Source: Cercophora sp. LCS_1
Lineage: Eukaryota; Ascomycota; Sordariomycetes; Sordariales; Lasiosphaeriaceae
Length of the DNA stretch: 64,000 nt
Reading direction: 5' to 3'
NCBI GenBank assembly: GCA_036250225.1
Contig: JAPZLL010000022.1
Coordinates: 62,001-126,000 of the forward strand
This document shows, piece by piece, positions 43,398-56,000 of this stretch. Numbering within the stretch: position 1 is the stretch's first letter; each line of letters opens with the position of its first letter. The notes beneath the pieces were generated by a model. That model ran no database searches and was not told the origin of the DNA. It saw only the letters and a program-made list of their open reading frames with translations. The position numbers and the translations under genes are program-made.

Positions 43398-44381
43398 TCT
43401 GCAAGCACCACGGCTTGTCTTTTTGACCCCCAGATACCTAGGTATCACGTTTTTACTGTCGAAGTTCGAGATTTTAGAGGGGGGTTGGTTATGCCCCGGC
43501 TGAGGCACAGGGCAGGGTGGCGAGTGTCGACAAAACCACGAGGTAGCAGCACATGAATGGAGTTTCGGGACCATGATTATTTTTGTAGCATAGCGTGTAA
43601 GGTAGTAACACCCCATTCACTTGATCAGAACCAAGTTCGCGGGCAGGATAGCTTGAATCAACCCGAGCGGTCTGTACTACACCTTGTACATCTAGAGTAG
43701 ACTGAAGTGGGAAGACCATATTGTAGATACTGGTTTCGGCTTTATTATCCCGGGCTCCTTAAGATTCTAGTGATTGGGTTCCTTGTCGACTTCAGTCTTT
43801 ACCCTACTTAGGTATTACTCGTGCTGCTTGGCTGCTTTCTCGAGCCAGCGGCCAGTTGGAACATGCGGGGTAGCACGGCACGACGGCAATCACCAGGGCC
43901 GCGTTCCCGTGTCCCTGCAGCCGGGTGCGCATGATCGAAAAGGATTGGACAGGGAATCTGGAGAATCCTTGCAAGGAGGGGCACGAGGACCGATCTCCAG
44001 GGTCTTCAGTTTGGAGTTGGAGGCTTGGGGTTTGGACGTGGGCGTAGTGGCTGTCCCTCTTCAACCCCCGCATTGCATGTGCTCACCCGCAGCTTCCATT
44101 CTTCTTTCACCCGTCTTGCCTCTCGCTCGATTCCAGGTTTCCGTTGTCTCCCCTTCACCATCAATACTTAGCCTTCGGCATTGCTTATATATTTTTCTCT
44201 CTCGCGGCCAATTCTGTTTCGCAGCCGTGATCCGGGCAGCTGGATTGCTCTCTCTAGCTGTGTCCGGCACCGATTCCGGACAATGCAAGGCATTTAACAT
44301 CTAGCAGACCGTACTTCCCGTCCACGCAGCAGAGTTTCCCCCACAATTACCCTTCGACCAGAACGAAGCCTGACCCTCAGG
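43398..44381. other. Intergenic between RAD16 and glutaminase
   Basis: About 1 kb of 3' flank and promoter. A perfect 14-bp palindrome centred on cctagg lies at 43433-43446. No gene supported; the longest ORFs overlap each other on both strands and lack motifs. Confidence 0.55.
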
Positions 44382-46994
44382 ATGCGGTTCGCCCTCCTAG
44401 CGCTGGCCGCTCTGGCGAGCGCATCAACACTCACCCCTTCAGTACTGCCGTTGATTGTGCGCAATCCATACTTGAGCACATGGCTCGGTCGAGCCCGTGA
44501 GGCTCCTTGGGAGGATTGGCCGATTTTTTGGACAGGCTCCCATGTGCGTTGTCAGATTCAGGCGCGGGAGGCTGGCACTAACAACTTTGCTAGATTGGCT
44601 TTTCGGTCATGGCATCGGTCCCTTCAGCCGGAAGAGTCTATCCGCTGATCGGGCGGCCGCACGACTCCCTCCCTCGCAGCCACAAGTTCTACAACGTAAC
44701 ATTCCCCGAATATCTTGGCGCAACGTTTGACGCCTCAACCACGAACCTAACGTACCGGATCCCTGGGACATCCGATGACGAATCCGTAAAAGTTACGCTG
44801 TCTTTCCTGTCGCCCATCACCCCGTCCTCGACATTGAGGCAGTCGATTCCTGCCGCGTATCTGACTGTCAGCGTCGAAGGCTGCCTTGACGTCAATGTAT
44901 ATCACGACCTCAACGGCGAGTGGGTTACTGGGAATAGGTAAGGTGACGGTCCTCAAGCGACACGATAAACTAACCAGTGTTATCTAGGGGCAACGTTCTC
45001 AAGTGGGAGTTGTTCGAGCCTTCACGAAAACGGGGCAACTCAGCGTCTGCCATCAAGACCTGGAAGCTTGCGCGGAGACAGGAGCAGCTCCTGACAGAAT
45101 TCAATGACCATGCCGAATGGGGCACCCTCCACTTCACGGCGCCTGCTGATGTTCACCACCAGTGTGGCACCTCGGCCATACTTCGTCAGCACTTTGCGGA
45201 AAAGGGTCTCCTGAAAAACGAGATCGACAAAAACTTTCGACGTGTCATGGAAGAGGAGCCAGTGTTTGCGTACTCCAAGGCGTTCAAGCTAAGCGGTAGT
45301 AAGCCCGGCTCAGGGTGCACAGCCAAAACTGACAGCGTTTCTTTCACTTATGCCTTGATCCAGGACCCAGTCGTACAGTTTGCTTCAGCTCGCGGCTTGA
45401 CCCTTATGAAGCCTTTATGGACATCTTACTTTAGCTCACCGGATGAGCTGGTCAGATTCCACTACAATGACTTTGAGGTCGCCGCCAGTCTTGCAAGAAA
45501 CTACTCGGAGTCGGTCGCTCGTGATGCCTACCAGTCTGGTTCACAAGATTATCAGGATATTGTTGCTCTCTCGGCTCGCCAAGTTCTCGGAGCAACGCAA
45601 TTCTCAGGAACGCCGGACGACCCAATCCTCTTTCTAAAAGAAATCTCGTCGAACGGCAATTTCCAGACCGTGGATGTTATCTTCCCCGCTTTCCCCTTCT
45701 TCTTGTACACGAATCCAAAATGGCTGGGATATTTGCTGGAACCCCTGCTCGAGCACCAACTCAGTGGACAGTATCCGAACAATTACAGCATGCACGACTT
45801 GGGATCTCACTTCCCCAATGCCACGGGCCACGGTGACGGTCGCGATGAGTATATGCCCGTGGAGGAATGTGGAAACATGTTGATCATGGGCCTTGCTTTA
45901 GCGAACTCATTGAAATACGATACCGAGCCGGCCTTCATGGCAGCCGCCCTGGAAGACGGTGCCGAGCTCATCGTTGGGACCGCGGAATGGCCTGAGTCTG
46001 TTGACAAGTACGGACTAGACCTGCGTCGAGAATTTGTTACGACGGGGACCAAGGCAGCCGAGAAGTGGCTTTCCCGCTCTTACAGACTCTGGGAGCAATG
46101 GACAGGATATCTCGTCAGAGAATCTCTGATCCCTCACAACCAACTCTGCACGGATGACTTTGCTGGCTGGCTGGCAAACCAAACAAACCTTGCGCTCAAG
46201 GGCATAATCGGTATCAAGGCCATGAGCGAGATCGCTGAGATTGTCGGCAATGAAGAGGACGCTAAAAAGTATCGCGATGTCTCTGCACGCTACATTAAGA
46301 AATGGCAAGAATATGGAATCTCAAGAGACCAAACGCACGCCAAGTTGGCATACACGTGGTACGGCTCCTGGACCACCATCTACAACCTCTATGCCGAATC
46401 TCTGCTGTGCTTTCACATTTCCGACCCCCAAACTCTCAGGCACCAAGACTACACCGATGGAGTAGAAAGGCAGAAACCAATAGGGGATGGAAAGAGTGGA
46501 GGCCCATTCATCCCAGACAGGGTGTATCAGATGCAGAGCGATTGGTATTCGGCAGTTCTGCAGCAGTACGGGCTGCCCTTGGACTCACGGCACCTATATA
46601 CAAAAAGCGACTGGGAGTTCTTTGCTGCCGCCGTAACGAGCAAGAAAACGAGAACTGAGATCCTTGGAACGATCGCAACGTGGGTGAATGAGACATCAAC
46701 CGGTAAGCCCCAACTTGCTCCTCTGAGGAAGGCACGGGACTAACCAGCGCTGAAGACCGACCTTTCACAGACCTGTATGACACTGAAGGCAGCGGAGGTT
46801 ACCCAGGCATCTACTTTATGGCAAGACCGGTGGTTGGTGGCCATTTTGCCTTCTTAGCGCTGGAAAGGGCTTGTGGAGGGAAGGCTGTTGAGGCGCTCAA
46901 ATTCCTGGACGAGACGCCACAGGGGAGGATAAATGTGGGCCAAGCCCTGCTCGCGGATTTGCCTGAGAGTGTATCCTGGGAGGCCGACCTCTGA
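44382..46994 (+). CDS. Secreted glutaminase GtaA-like
   Basis: Exons 44382-44543, 44594-44937, 44988-46702 and 46771-46994 encode 814 residues. Fungal GtaA enzymes are extracellular and hydrolyse glutamine to glutamate and ammonia. The N-terminus MRFALLALAALASA is a signal peptide, followed by PLIVRNPYLSTWLG and GFSVMASVPSAGRVYPLIGRP, the conserved opening of the DUF5127/DUF4965/DUF1793 architecture. Later blocks include FNDHAEWGTLHF, SMHDLGSHFPNATGH and EECGNMLIM, and the C-terminal GGHFAFLALE. Intron 3 (46703-46770) leaves the last 75 residues in a separate exon. All junctions fit in frame. Some orthologues are annotated only as DUF-containing proteins. Confidence 0.92.
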
Positions 46995-47577
46995 AGCTAG
47001 AGCTTCGTTTTTGTTTGCCTTTTTTTTAGCCGCTGTTGGTGCATGTGCAACACGAAGCATTGGGTGCACAACGGAGAGGAAGCAGAAAGCAGATCTCACA
47101 AGATCCCGACTCCCAGGGCTGCAGACGACGAGGTCCACGTGGCCAAAAAGGGTTAGTTCGGGTGAATTGCAGCTGTAATTGGCTTATGCAATAAAACGGC
47201 ATTGGCTGGTGCACGGGACCCACAACTGCGTCGTTGCCTGTTTCGCCTCACCTTTCCAAAAATTCGCCTCTGCAAACAACAGCCTTCTCCATCAATCATC
47301 CCAGCAGGCTCCTTCTTCGCCTTTCCACACCGGCAAACCTGCCTTCCTAAATATATTCACGTCACAGAGAACCTAATTTCTCTGCCATCTAATTGTGGGC
47401 TTCGTTTGATCCGCACCTATTCTTTCAACGGTCGACTTTTCTGCCGATCCGCTTTTCTCGACTTTTGTCCCGGCGCGCGCTGCACTCGACCAACTTTTCG
47501 TTGGCGGCCTGGCACAGGATCCTCCAACGACTGGCATCATAATCAATCACCAAACCTAACAATCAAAACTGCTCATA
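46995..47577. other. Intergenic and long pyrimidine-rich leader
   Basis: 3' flank of the glutaminase gene, then a C/T-rich stretch (about 47270-47560) that is probably promoter and 5' leader of the RRM gene. No separate gene. Confidence 0.6.
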
Positions 47578-48904
47578 ATGGCAACTACCGCAATGGACTA
47601 TGAAAACGCGAACGGTGATCGCTTCGACGGTGCGTTCTTCAACAAGTCTAGACGCGCGTTCGCTCCTGCCGTTTGCGCGTCTTGGCGAAATCCCACGCAT
47701 CTTGAGAACCTCGATACTAACATTCAACAACAGAGGAAGCTCCTCGCTATGATCGTGACCGCAGCGCATCCCCGCGCCGCGATGAGATTCACGACTCATC
47801 TCGCCGCCGTTCCATGTCGCCCAATGGCCACGATCGGTACGTTTGCTTGTCGCTCTTTCCCATCCCTTCTCATTGTGCGGACCTCTTGTCAGAATCTAAC
47901 CCGTCCAAATGCAGTGCGCCCATCAAGAACGATTCTGGCCAAAAGGATGACGATGGCGCTATCAACCCTGGCTCCAACTTGTTTGTCACCGGCATTCACC
48001 CTCGCCTTGAGGAGGCTGAGGTGACCCGTCTCTTCGAGAAGTATGGTGAGGTTGAGAAGTGCCAGATCATGAAGGATCCCCACTCTGGCGAGTCCCGCGG
48101 CTTCGGCTTTGTCAAGATGGTGACCTCCGAGCAAGCCGACGCAGCCAAGGATGGTCTGCAGGGCGAGGTGATCGAGGGTCGGACTCTGAGCATTGAGAAG
48201 GCTCGTCGCGCTCGACCTCGTACTCCTACTCCGGGCAAGTACTTTGGTCCTCCGAAGCGTGGTAAGTCTCTACCCCATTGATGTGCGATGATCCGAGTCG
48301 CTTACCATCTCGCAGAGGGCGGCGGTGGCGGACGTCGCGGTGGCTTTGATGATCGTCGCCGTGGTGGCTATGGCGGTGGCTACGGCCGTGAGGATTCCTA
48401 TCGCAGCGGCGGCGGCTACCGTGGTGGCTATCGCGATGACCGCGGTTACGACCGTGGTGCTGGTGGTGGTGGCGGTTACGATCGTGGTTATGATCGTGGT
48501 TACGACCGCGGCTACCGTGAGGACCGCGGCTATGATCGCAGCTACCGCGAGGATCGTGGCTACGACCGTCGCGACCGTGACGATGGCTATGCTGGTTCCC
48601 GCGTTGATCGCTATGGTGGAGGCGGTGCCGGTGCTGGTAGCGGCGCTCGCGAAGAGCGTGGTGGCGAGCGCTACGGCTCTGGTGGTGGCCGCGGTGCCCC
48701 CGAGGACCGCCGTGGTCCCGGTGGTGCTTATGATCGAGAGCGTTATGATCGTGGCAGCGACCGCGATGCTCGCCCGCGCGATCCTCCCGCCAACCCCGGC
48801 TATGGCGAAGCTGCTCCTCGCGGCGACACCCGCGAGCCTTACGGTAGGTTATCCCGTGCCCGCCACTGTGAACAACCCAGCTGATAGGTCTAGGTGCCCG
48901 CTAA
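47578..48904 (+). CDS. RRM/RGG RNA-binding protein, Tra2-like
   Basis: Exons 47578-47629, 47734-47836, 47915-48261, 48316-48843 and 48894-48904 give 346 residues. A short Arg/Ser/Asp-rich N-terminus precedes one RRM: RNP2 is NLFVTGIHP and RNP1 is RGFGFVKM. The C-terminal half is a long Gly/Arg/Tyr/Asp repeat region (RGY, YDR). The RRM with flanking RS- and RGG-type arms resembles transformer-2-type splicing regulators, so a role in pre-mRNA processing is likely; this is inference. The end is ambiguous: splicing to 48894 adds only Gly-Ala-Arg, whereas splicing to 48947 would add DSLFSEVK and stop at 48972. Both acceptors are in frame with the same donor. Confidence 0.88.
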
Positions 48905-48972
48905 GAACTCGATTCTACAATTGACTAGAGAAGGCTGACCTTGCAGACTCTCTTTTCTCAGAGGTTAAGTAG

Positions 48973-50358
48973 CGACACCGGTTTTCCCTTTTTTGCTCTC
49001 TTTAGTTTGGCATGGGTCACAAAACGGATATCCTAAAATGCGGTTCGGCTGGAGTTTCGGCAGACAATGGGAGGGTAATTGGCCCTGTTCTTTCCGGCAA
49101 ATCGCCTTGCACCACAAGCACCTAGATCTTAGCCTTGTCAGAGGTTGCGACATTCGACAATAAATGGCGAGAATGGTCTTGGTCAGTTATGCGGCATTGG
49201 TCGACAATTTTCTCATCATGGCCTCCACCTCTCCCTACATTTCTCCCCGAATCGGATCAGAAACACGGAGTGGGTGGGAAAGCCGCGCCTGTACGATTAT
49301 CTTTTTTCTTTCGGCTCTTGGACGGCCACCAGCAGTTCCGTGACGACTTTGCGCAAGCCTATTTCGACGGGGGGTTCTTTCTTACGTAGTCGACAAGCGT
49401 GATACGATCAGCAGCCCAGCAATTATTCGTGATCAACAAAACATGCCTCGATTTGTGGCGGTCTTCTCTTCAGGTGCAACGCGCCGAAGGACATCAACGT
49501 TTTCGACTTCCCGTGAATGCTTTGGTCGGCACCGGCAGACATTCTTCCCGCCATCTCCTCAACACCATGCGACTTGACCGTGACACATCAATCTTGAGCG
49601 ATAAAAACCGCCGTGGCCTGTGATCGCCCAAGTTCGCCAAGTGAATAGCGACGCAACCGCCGCTGTTGCCAAATCCCGGACCGCTGCCAAGGGCAAGGTA
49701 GGTTCCGACGCCAAGCGACTGCGTCCGCTGTGTCCTGCTGCCAGGTTCTTTTGGTGGGCCGAGCTCAAGACATGGATATTATGTTGACAAATGGAGATCT
49801 CTAGGAACAAAGTCTGCCGGCAAAGCGCAATGTGCCAGTCGGAGAAGCAAGGAGTGTTTGGTTGATGATGTGCAAGGTAAGCGTCCTGACTAGTGTCAAG
49901 ATTGTTACACGGCTTTCGGCTGCCCGCATTTGGGATGAGATTGCCTCCTTCATTGATTATCTTAGTTTCGCAACCTGTTTTTATTATTCTCGCCACGTCA
50001 TGTTTCTTCTAGTCTATCTTAATCGAATACAAGGGCTTGACGGTCTGTAGTGTATTCTTTTCTTTGCTTGTTGAAATAGGGACTCTTGACAAAGACCAGG
50101 CTTGTTGAGTGGTACCGCGAACTGTTTGGCTTTGTTCTCCTTGAACACTCGGGGAGGATGGCCGCATTCGATAGCAACCTAAGCATATCAGACAATGGAT
50201 GTCCAGCACATACCTGGTAGCATACAAATGGAAACGTCCAAGGGTAGTTTTACGTGTCACTTCGTATTTCTTACCCCATCCTTCGTGGCCTTCTCGAACT
50301 CCTTCCAAGGCTCTTGATATCCCCTCCGTCTCGGAACCTGATGTGAATCTGTTGCGAT
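48973..50358. other. 1.4-kb intergenic region
   Basis: No supported gene. Small ORFs at 49135-49402 and 49559-49996 have no recognisable motif. Confidence 0.55.
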
Positions 50359-51313
50359 ATGGATCCCCCCAAAACGTCCGACAGTGAGTCAACCAGACCA
50401 CCTAGGGTCCCAAAGACCACTTTCGTCAACGCCTCTGGCGCCAGTCGCAAACGGCGCCCCCCCTCCCCCCCCCATCATTGGCGAGACATCCACGGTGAAG
50501 CGCCCAATGGTGAAGCACCACCTGCCCCAAGGCCACGGGGATGATCGGCGGGAGGACTATGAAGAGATCAGGCATAACAAGTGCGACGAAGATAGGATTT
50601 TCCAGCAGAGCCGGTTGCGGGGCGGCGACTCATCACGCTCACAGAAGTCGAAGTCATCCAGCCCCATTTGGGATTCCCCGGTCGTCACCGGTGAATATCC
50701 GGCACTGCAACTGATGCCGTTCGACAAGAAGCCGTTCCGTCTCTTGCCCAAGGCCGACGATATGTTGGAGCGCGTGGTGGCCACAAACAAAGACGACGGA
50801 GCGAGGATCCGAGAGAGCTTCGAAGCGGTTCGTGGCCTGGGGCTCTATCTTGCTCTGAGGACAGCAATCCGCTGGGGTGAACTACAAGACATGCTCAAAA
50901 ATTGGGGGTACAACGAGACCAACGCCCAGAAAATAGCAACAAGGGAAGTATCGAGGAAACGGCTGTTGGTGGAATTGTGGGCTGACAAGGGGGATAGTAT
51001 GCCGGCTGATGAGGCCGAGGCGGTATTCGAGGTCTTAGATGATCTGGTGGCAAAGAATGTTGTTTTGGATGATGAGAGACGAGCGTTCCGGGCAAGAATG
51101 GCCGGGATTCACTGTTCGCTCAAACTCGACAAACTCATGCCGGCTGTTTGCCCTTGGAGCGCTGACTTTAACACGAGTGATCCTTTTGGGTATATTGCGC
51201 GATGGGACGAGGGAGTCAACGAGAACGCCTCCATCGACGATGCTGATGGCGATTGGTATGGTTTCTTAGGGTCGTGTGTGATGAAGTTAGGATGGTGGCC
51301 TCCACCAGCTTAG
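50359..51313 (+). CDS. Orphan protein of 297 residues
   Basis: Exons 50359-50383 and 50445-51313 join MDPPKTSD to a Pro-rich stretch (ANGAPPPPPIIGE). The donor is gtgagt, the branch gtcaac and the acceptor gccag, and the join is exactly in frame. After a charged, probably disordered segment, residues from about 100 to the end form a compact-looking mix of helices and hydrophobic residues (FRLLPKADDMLERVV, GLYLALRTAIRWGELQDML, LMPAVCPWSADFN) ending GWWPPPA. I do not recognise the family. A C-rich run at 50457-50470 beside the acceptor could cause frame errors in assemblies. The long single frame downstream and sensible composition support a real gene. Confidence 0.6.
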
Positions 51314-53033
51314 TAGGTAAGGTAGTCTCCCCTGTCGGGAATAAACTGTGTAGGCTGTGTTTGTTTGTTAGACAATGAAGTTCAGTCTACCCAACCTTGT
51401 TGCCTCATTACTAGTGGAAGTGAAGTCCAATCCACAATTCGATATCCAAGTTGCGTGATGTAGCCACAGGCAAATGCCGTGACGGTACCGAAGCCATCTT
51501 CTGCTCGTCTGGAAGAGTGGATCGCTCACGAATGTCGAGCTTTGATGTAGAGAATGATTGCCCACCAGCGCAACGGTCCCGGGACGGCGCAATTCGATAG
51601 AACAGGACCGACAGTGTTTCCGAAGACCGATGACAACGCCAGCGAAGAACAGCAACGTCCCTGTCGGCACTCCCAACAGCACAGAGCCAATTGGGCGTGG
51701 CTAAAACTTGGTGACCTGCAGGATGCAGTTCGGATGACTGCGTGATAGGCCCGTCCAAAAGGCAGCGATGTCGGGCGTCGGTGCCGCAGCGGGACTTGCG
51801 CACCGACTGACCGCCTCCCGTCGTGTGCCGGATCCCGCTTCTCGTGGCAGTCAGACTCGGCGGAGTTCATCCTGCGGGGGGGCGACTTGGCGAACCGACC
51901 CCAAGCCAAGGCTCGACGATCGACCAGGGTTCACACGGACGCGGTTCGAATTTCGAAGCATCTCCAGATCCATTTCTCGATGGAAAGTGTCAGCGGGCTA
52001 TGGCTGTCAAAAACAGCGCATTTGCGCTTTGTGCCGCCGTCAGCCGTCGGGGCCGTTCAATTGTTGATGTCGGACAACTCAAATGAATAGATATGACAGG
52101 GCACAGAGCAGTTCGCCTTCATTTCGTGGCTTCGCGCTTCAACCTAGATCTTATCTCCGGGCTCAACCTTCAAGCCAGGCTCTGGAAGCAAGAGCCTTGA
52201 GCTTTCTCAAAGAGCTTTCGGGTTATCACGTTACATTTACTACTGATGCTGCACTGTCGCTTTGAGTCACGCGAAGACATGACAACGAAAAGAAATGCGG
52301 ACGGGATATCCAATCGCAACTCAATCGTGTCGTTATCTCCGATCGCTGCGCCTCATTTAACTAACTCGCCGTGGAAGGAGGACGTCGGCATGCAGGACCT
52401 GCCGTTCCCCGACCTGCGCGCCGATTGTAACCCTGCGACCTGAATGCCCACGCCCCTTTGCTCACTCGCTGCATCATGGGTCTTGGGCAGAAAAAAAAAA
52501 AAATCCTGGAACCGGCAGACCAGGCGCGCCGATGGCGCCGGACCCGACGCGTTGGGCAAGCTGACAGATCTCAAGCCTGAAAATATCTTTTCCTGCCGTT
52601 CATAATTCATTCCTAAGGACCTCCCTCCCACCGTTGCTTGACGTTGCCCGCGTTCGCTCGTTCGTCATCAATCGTCCAGCCTGCCAACGCGCTAGGCCCT
52701 GGCCCCCTGCACGAAGCTCCTAGCTTCCAGCTTTCGACCTTTGCCTCCTCCACTTTGGTTGCTTGGGATTCCCCAAGTTTTACAACATCGTTTGCTCGCG
52801 CCCGTTTGTTGTAGGTATCTCGCCCGATGTTGTGGTGAGGTCCGTCCCCTCACTAGCGTAGAGACGGGCTGCACCATATATTAATTTATAATCATTGACG
52901 CTTGCCGGTTGCCGCCCTCAACACCACCCGAGGGCGCTGTTCTTGTCACTCTTTTCCCACCTGTTGTCCGTTGTACGCGATACAATACATTGGACACTGT
53001 CTCTCGCTCACAAATTCCTGGTTTTGGCCTGCA
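51314..53033. other. 1.7-kb intergenic region and ABC transporter promoter
   Basis: Short ORFs only. One minus-strand frame (51368-51682) has a hydrophobic segment but no convincing start or motif. An A-run of 13 lies at 52491-52503. The C/T-rich 300 bases before 53034 are the likely transporter leader. Confidence 0.5.
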
Positions 53034-56000
53034 ATGGCAGACCTTCCCAGCTCCGAAAAGGGCAAGGACACCACGACGCCAGATCCTGTTCCACCCAGCC
53101 CTGCATCCTCCGATGGACCGCGTTACGAGGAGATCCGGACAGCCCAAAATGACGTGATTGAGAAGGAAGGCGTTCCTAAGAGGCCGGAATTGAGTCGGAA
53201 TAAGAGCAGCGCGGCAACCAGCGTCACCAGCACGCGTCCGAGCATCCCGCCGCCGCCGCCGCAAAAACCATGGTACAAACAGCCAAATCCTCTGCGATGG
53301 GGCAAAATCCCAGCAGTCCCCGATGAGAGGAGAGTGTCTCCGGAGTATAATGCCGGGTTTTTCAACGCTTTAATTTTTCAGTGGATGAGCTCATTGATGC
53401 AGGTAAGGAACCTGTGCGGACTTGAAATGGGGTGAGCAGGGGACCGCTAACATGATTGCAGACTGGCTATAAACGCCAATTGGAGCTCAATGATCTCCCA
53501 ACCATCAATCCAGCGCGTGGTGTTGATCCCACGACGAACAAGATGAGGGAGTCGTTCAAGCGCCGAGTCGAAAACGGCGACAAGTACCCGTTGCTGTGGG
53601 CTGTCCATGAGACCCTCTTCAAAGAGTTCTGGCTCGGAGGCGTCTTGCAGCTTGGCGCAGCCTCTCTCCAAGTCGTCTCACCCTTCATGTTGCGGTTCTT
53701 GATCCAGTTTGCTGCGGATGCATGGGTTGCCAACATTCGACAGGAAGATCCTCCGAGCCTTGGTCGTGGTCTGGGTTTGGTCTTTGGCATAACGGCAATG
53801 CAAATCGTTCAGAGCTTGGGCACCAATCATTTCATTTACAGAGGCATGCTTGTTGGTGGCATGACGCGTGCCTCTCTGATTAGCCTCATCTACGAAAAGT
53901 CGATGGTGATCTCGGGTCGTGCCAAAGCTGGGGGCGCAGAGCCGTCTGATACTCCTGCAGCAAGGGCGGCAGCTGAGATTGCTCAAAAGGCGAAGGCGAG
54001 AGGGCCTAGGGGACCTGGTGGCCCACCGGGTGGCGGAGGTGGAATGGGTAGTCCTCCGGGAGGAGGCCCTGGTGTTGCCGGCGACGGTGTGGGCTGGGGC
54101 AACGGGAGAGTTGTGAGTTTCACTTGTGGAACACAAAAACGACATATGACTGACACGGAATTATAGACCAACCTCATGAGTGTTGACACTTACCGAATCG
54201 ACCAAGCCTCTGGGCTGTTTCACATCATCTGGACAGCGCCTCTCATGATTCTCGTTACGCTTGCCCTTCTGATTGTCAACCTGACGTATAGCGCACTGGC
54301 TGGTTTCGCCCTCCTCTTCATCGGCATTCCCGTTCTTACCGGGGCCATCAAGAAGCTCTTCATCCGCAGAAAGGCCATCAACAAGATTACGGATCAGCGA
54401 GTGAGTCTGACACAGGAGATCCTGCAGTCGGTTCGCTTCGTCAAATTCTTCGGGTGGGAACCCGCGTTCCTAGATCGTCTGGGGCAATTTCGAGACCGAG
54501 AGGTCAGGTCCATTCAGATTTTGCTCTCCATCCGGAATGCCATCATGGCCCTCAGTCTCGCGCTCCCCATCTTCGCATCGATGCTTGCGTTTATCACCTA
54601 CTCGTTAACGCACCGCAACCTGCCACCCGCCGAAGTCTTCTCATCTCTCGCTTTGTTCAACAGTTTGAGAATGCCGCTGAACCTGCTCCCTCTGGTTATC
54701 GGCCAGGTAACAGACGCCTGGTCGTCAATGGCGCGTATTCAGGAATTCCTGTTGGCTGAGGAAAGGGAAGAGGAGGCTGTCTTCAAGGCTGACGCCCCGA
54801 ATGCCGTTGACGTACAGGGTGCTTCATTTACGTGGGAGAGAACCCCAACTCAGGATCTGGAGTCAACGGTCGGAGGTACAAAGCCTGGCCCACCAGTCAA
54901 AGGACCCAAGGGAGGTCTCAAAGATAAACCCAAGCGGAAATCGAAACTGGGCCCGCCAGCCCCGGCGGGGCCCGAGGACAGTTCTGGGGAAGACGCAAGC
55001 ACCCTTGTTGAAGAGCCTGAGCCATTCAAGCTGCAAGATCTGACCTTCGAAATCGGCCGTAACGAGCTCGTCGCGGTCATTGGTACCGTTGGTAGTGGAA
55101 AGACGTCTCTCCTGGCTGCTCTGGCCGGTGACATGAGGAAAACAAGCGGCGAAGTCATACTGGGTGCTTCGAGGGCCTTCTGCCCCCAGTATGCTTGGAT
55201 TCAAAATACGTCGCTCAGGGAGAACATTCTTTTCGGCAAAGAGATGGACAAGAGGTGGTACGATGAAGTTATCAAGGCGTAGGTTTTGCTCCTGCCAGCA
55301 TCCCTTTCGCGACGAGGCTGACAAACCCATAGTTGTGCTCTGCAGCCTGATCTCGACATGCTTCCCAACCACGACCTGACGGAGATTGGCGAACGAGGCA
55401 TCACCATTTCCGGCGGTCAGAAACAACGGTTGAATATCGCCCGCGCCATTTACTTCGATGCCGATATCATCCTGATGGATGATCCTCTGAGTGCGGTTGA
55501 CGCCCACGTCGGCAGACACATTTTCGACAACGCGATTCTGGGTTTACTCAAGGATAAATGCCGAATTCTTGCGACCCACCAACTTTGGGTTCTCAGCCGC
55601 TGTGACCGCATTATTTGGATGGAGGGCGGTAAGATCCAAGCAGTTGACACGTTTGACAATCTCATGAAGAGCTCGGAGGGATTCCAACACCTCATGGAGA
55701 CAACCGCCATTGAGGAAAAGAAGGATCCAGCCGCAGGACCGGTTGTGACGGACGCAGACGGGCCTGTGAAGAAGGAAAAGAAAGCCAAGGGTCTCATGCA
55801 GAATGAGGAGCGCGCCCTGGCCAGCGTCCCCTGGCCCGTCTACGCCGCCTATATCAAAGCCTCGGGTTCCATGTTGAACGCACCGCTGGTGGCGTTTCTA
55901 CTGATCTTGGCTCAGGGCTCGAACATTGTGACCAGCTTGTGGCTCTCATGGTGGACATCAGACAAGTTCAGCTTGTCGATGGGTGCGTACATCGGGGTGT

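Noticed and set aside
43433..43446. Perfect 14-bp palindrome downstream of RAD16
   Set aside because: Too short to call a site or terminator; noted only within the intergenic entry.
51368..51909. Minus-strand ORFs with a hydrophobic segment
   Set aside because: Three frames are open at once over a GC-rich stretch; no conserved motif or consistent start.
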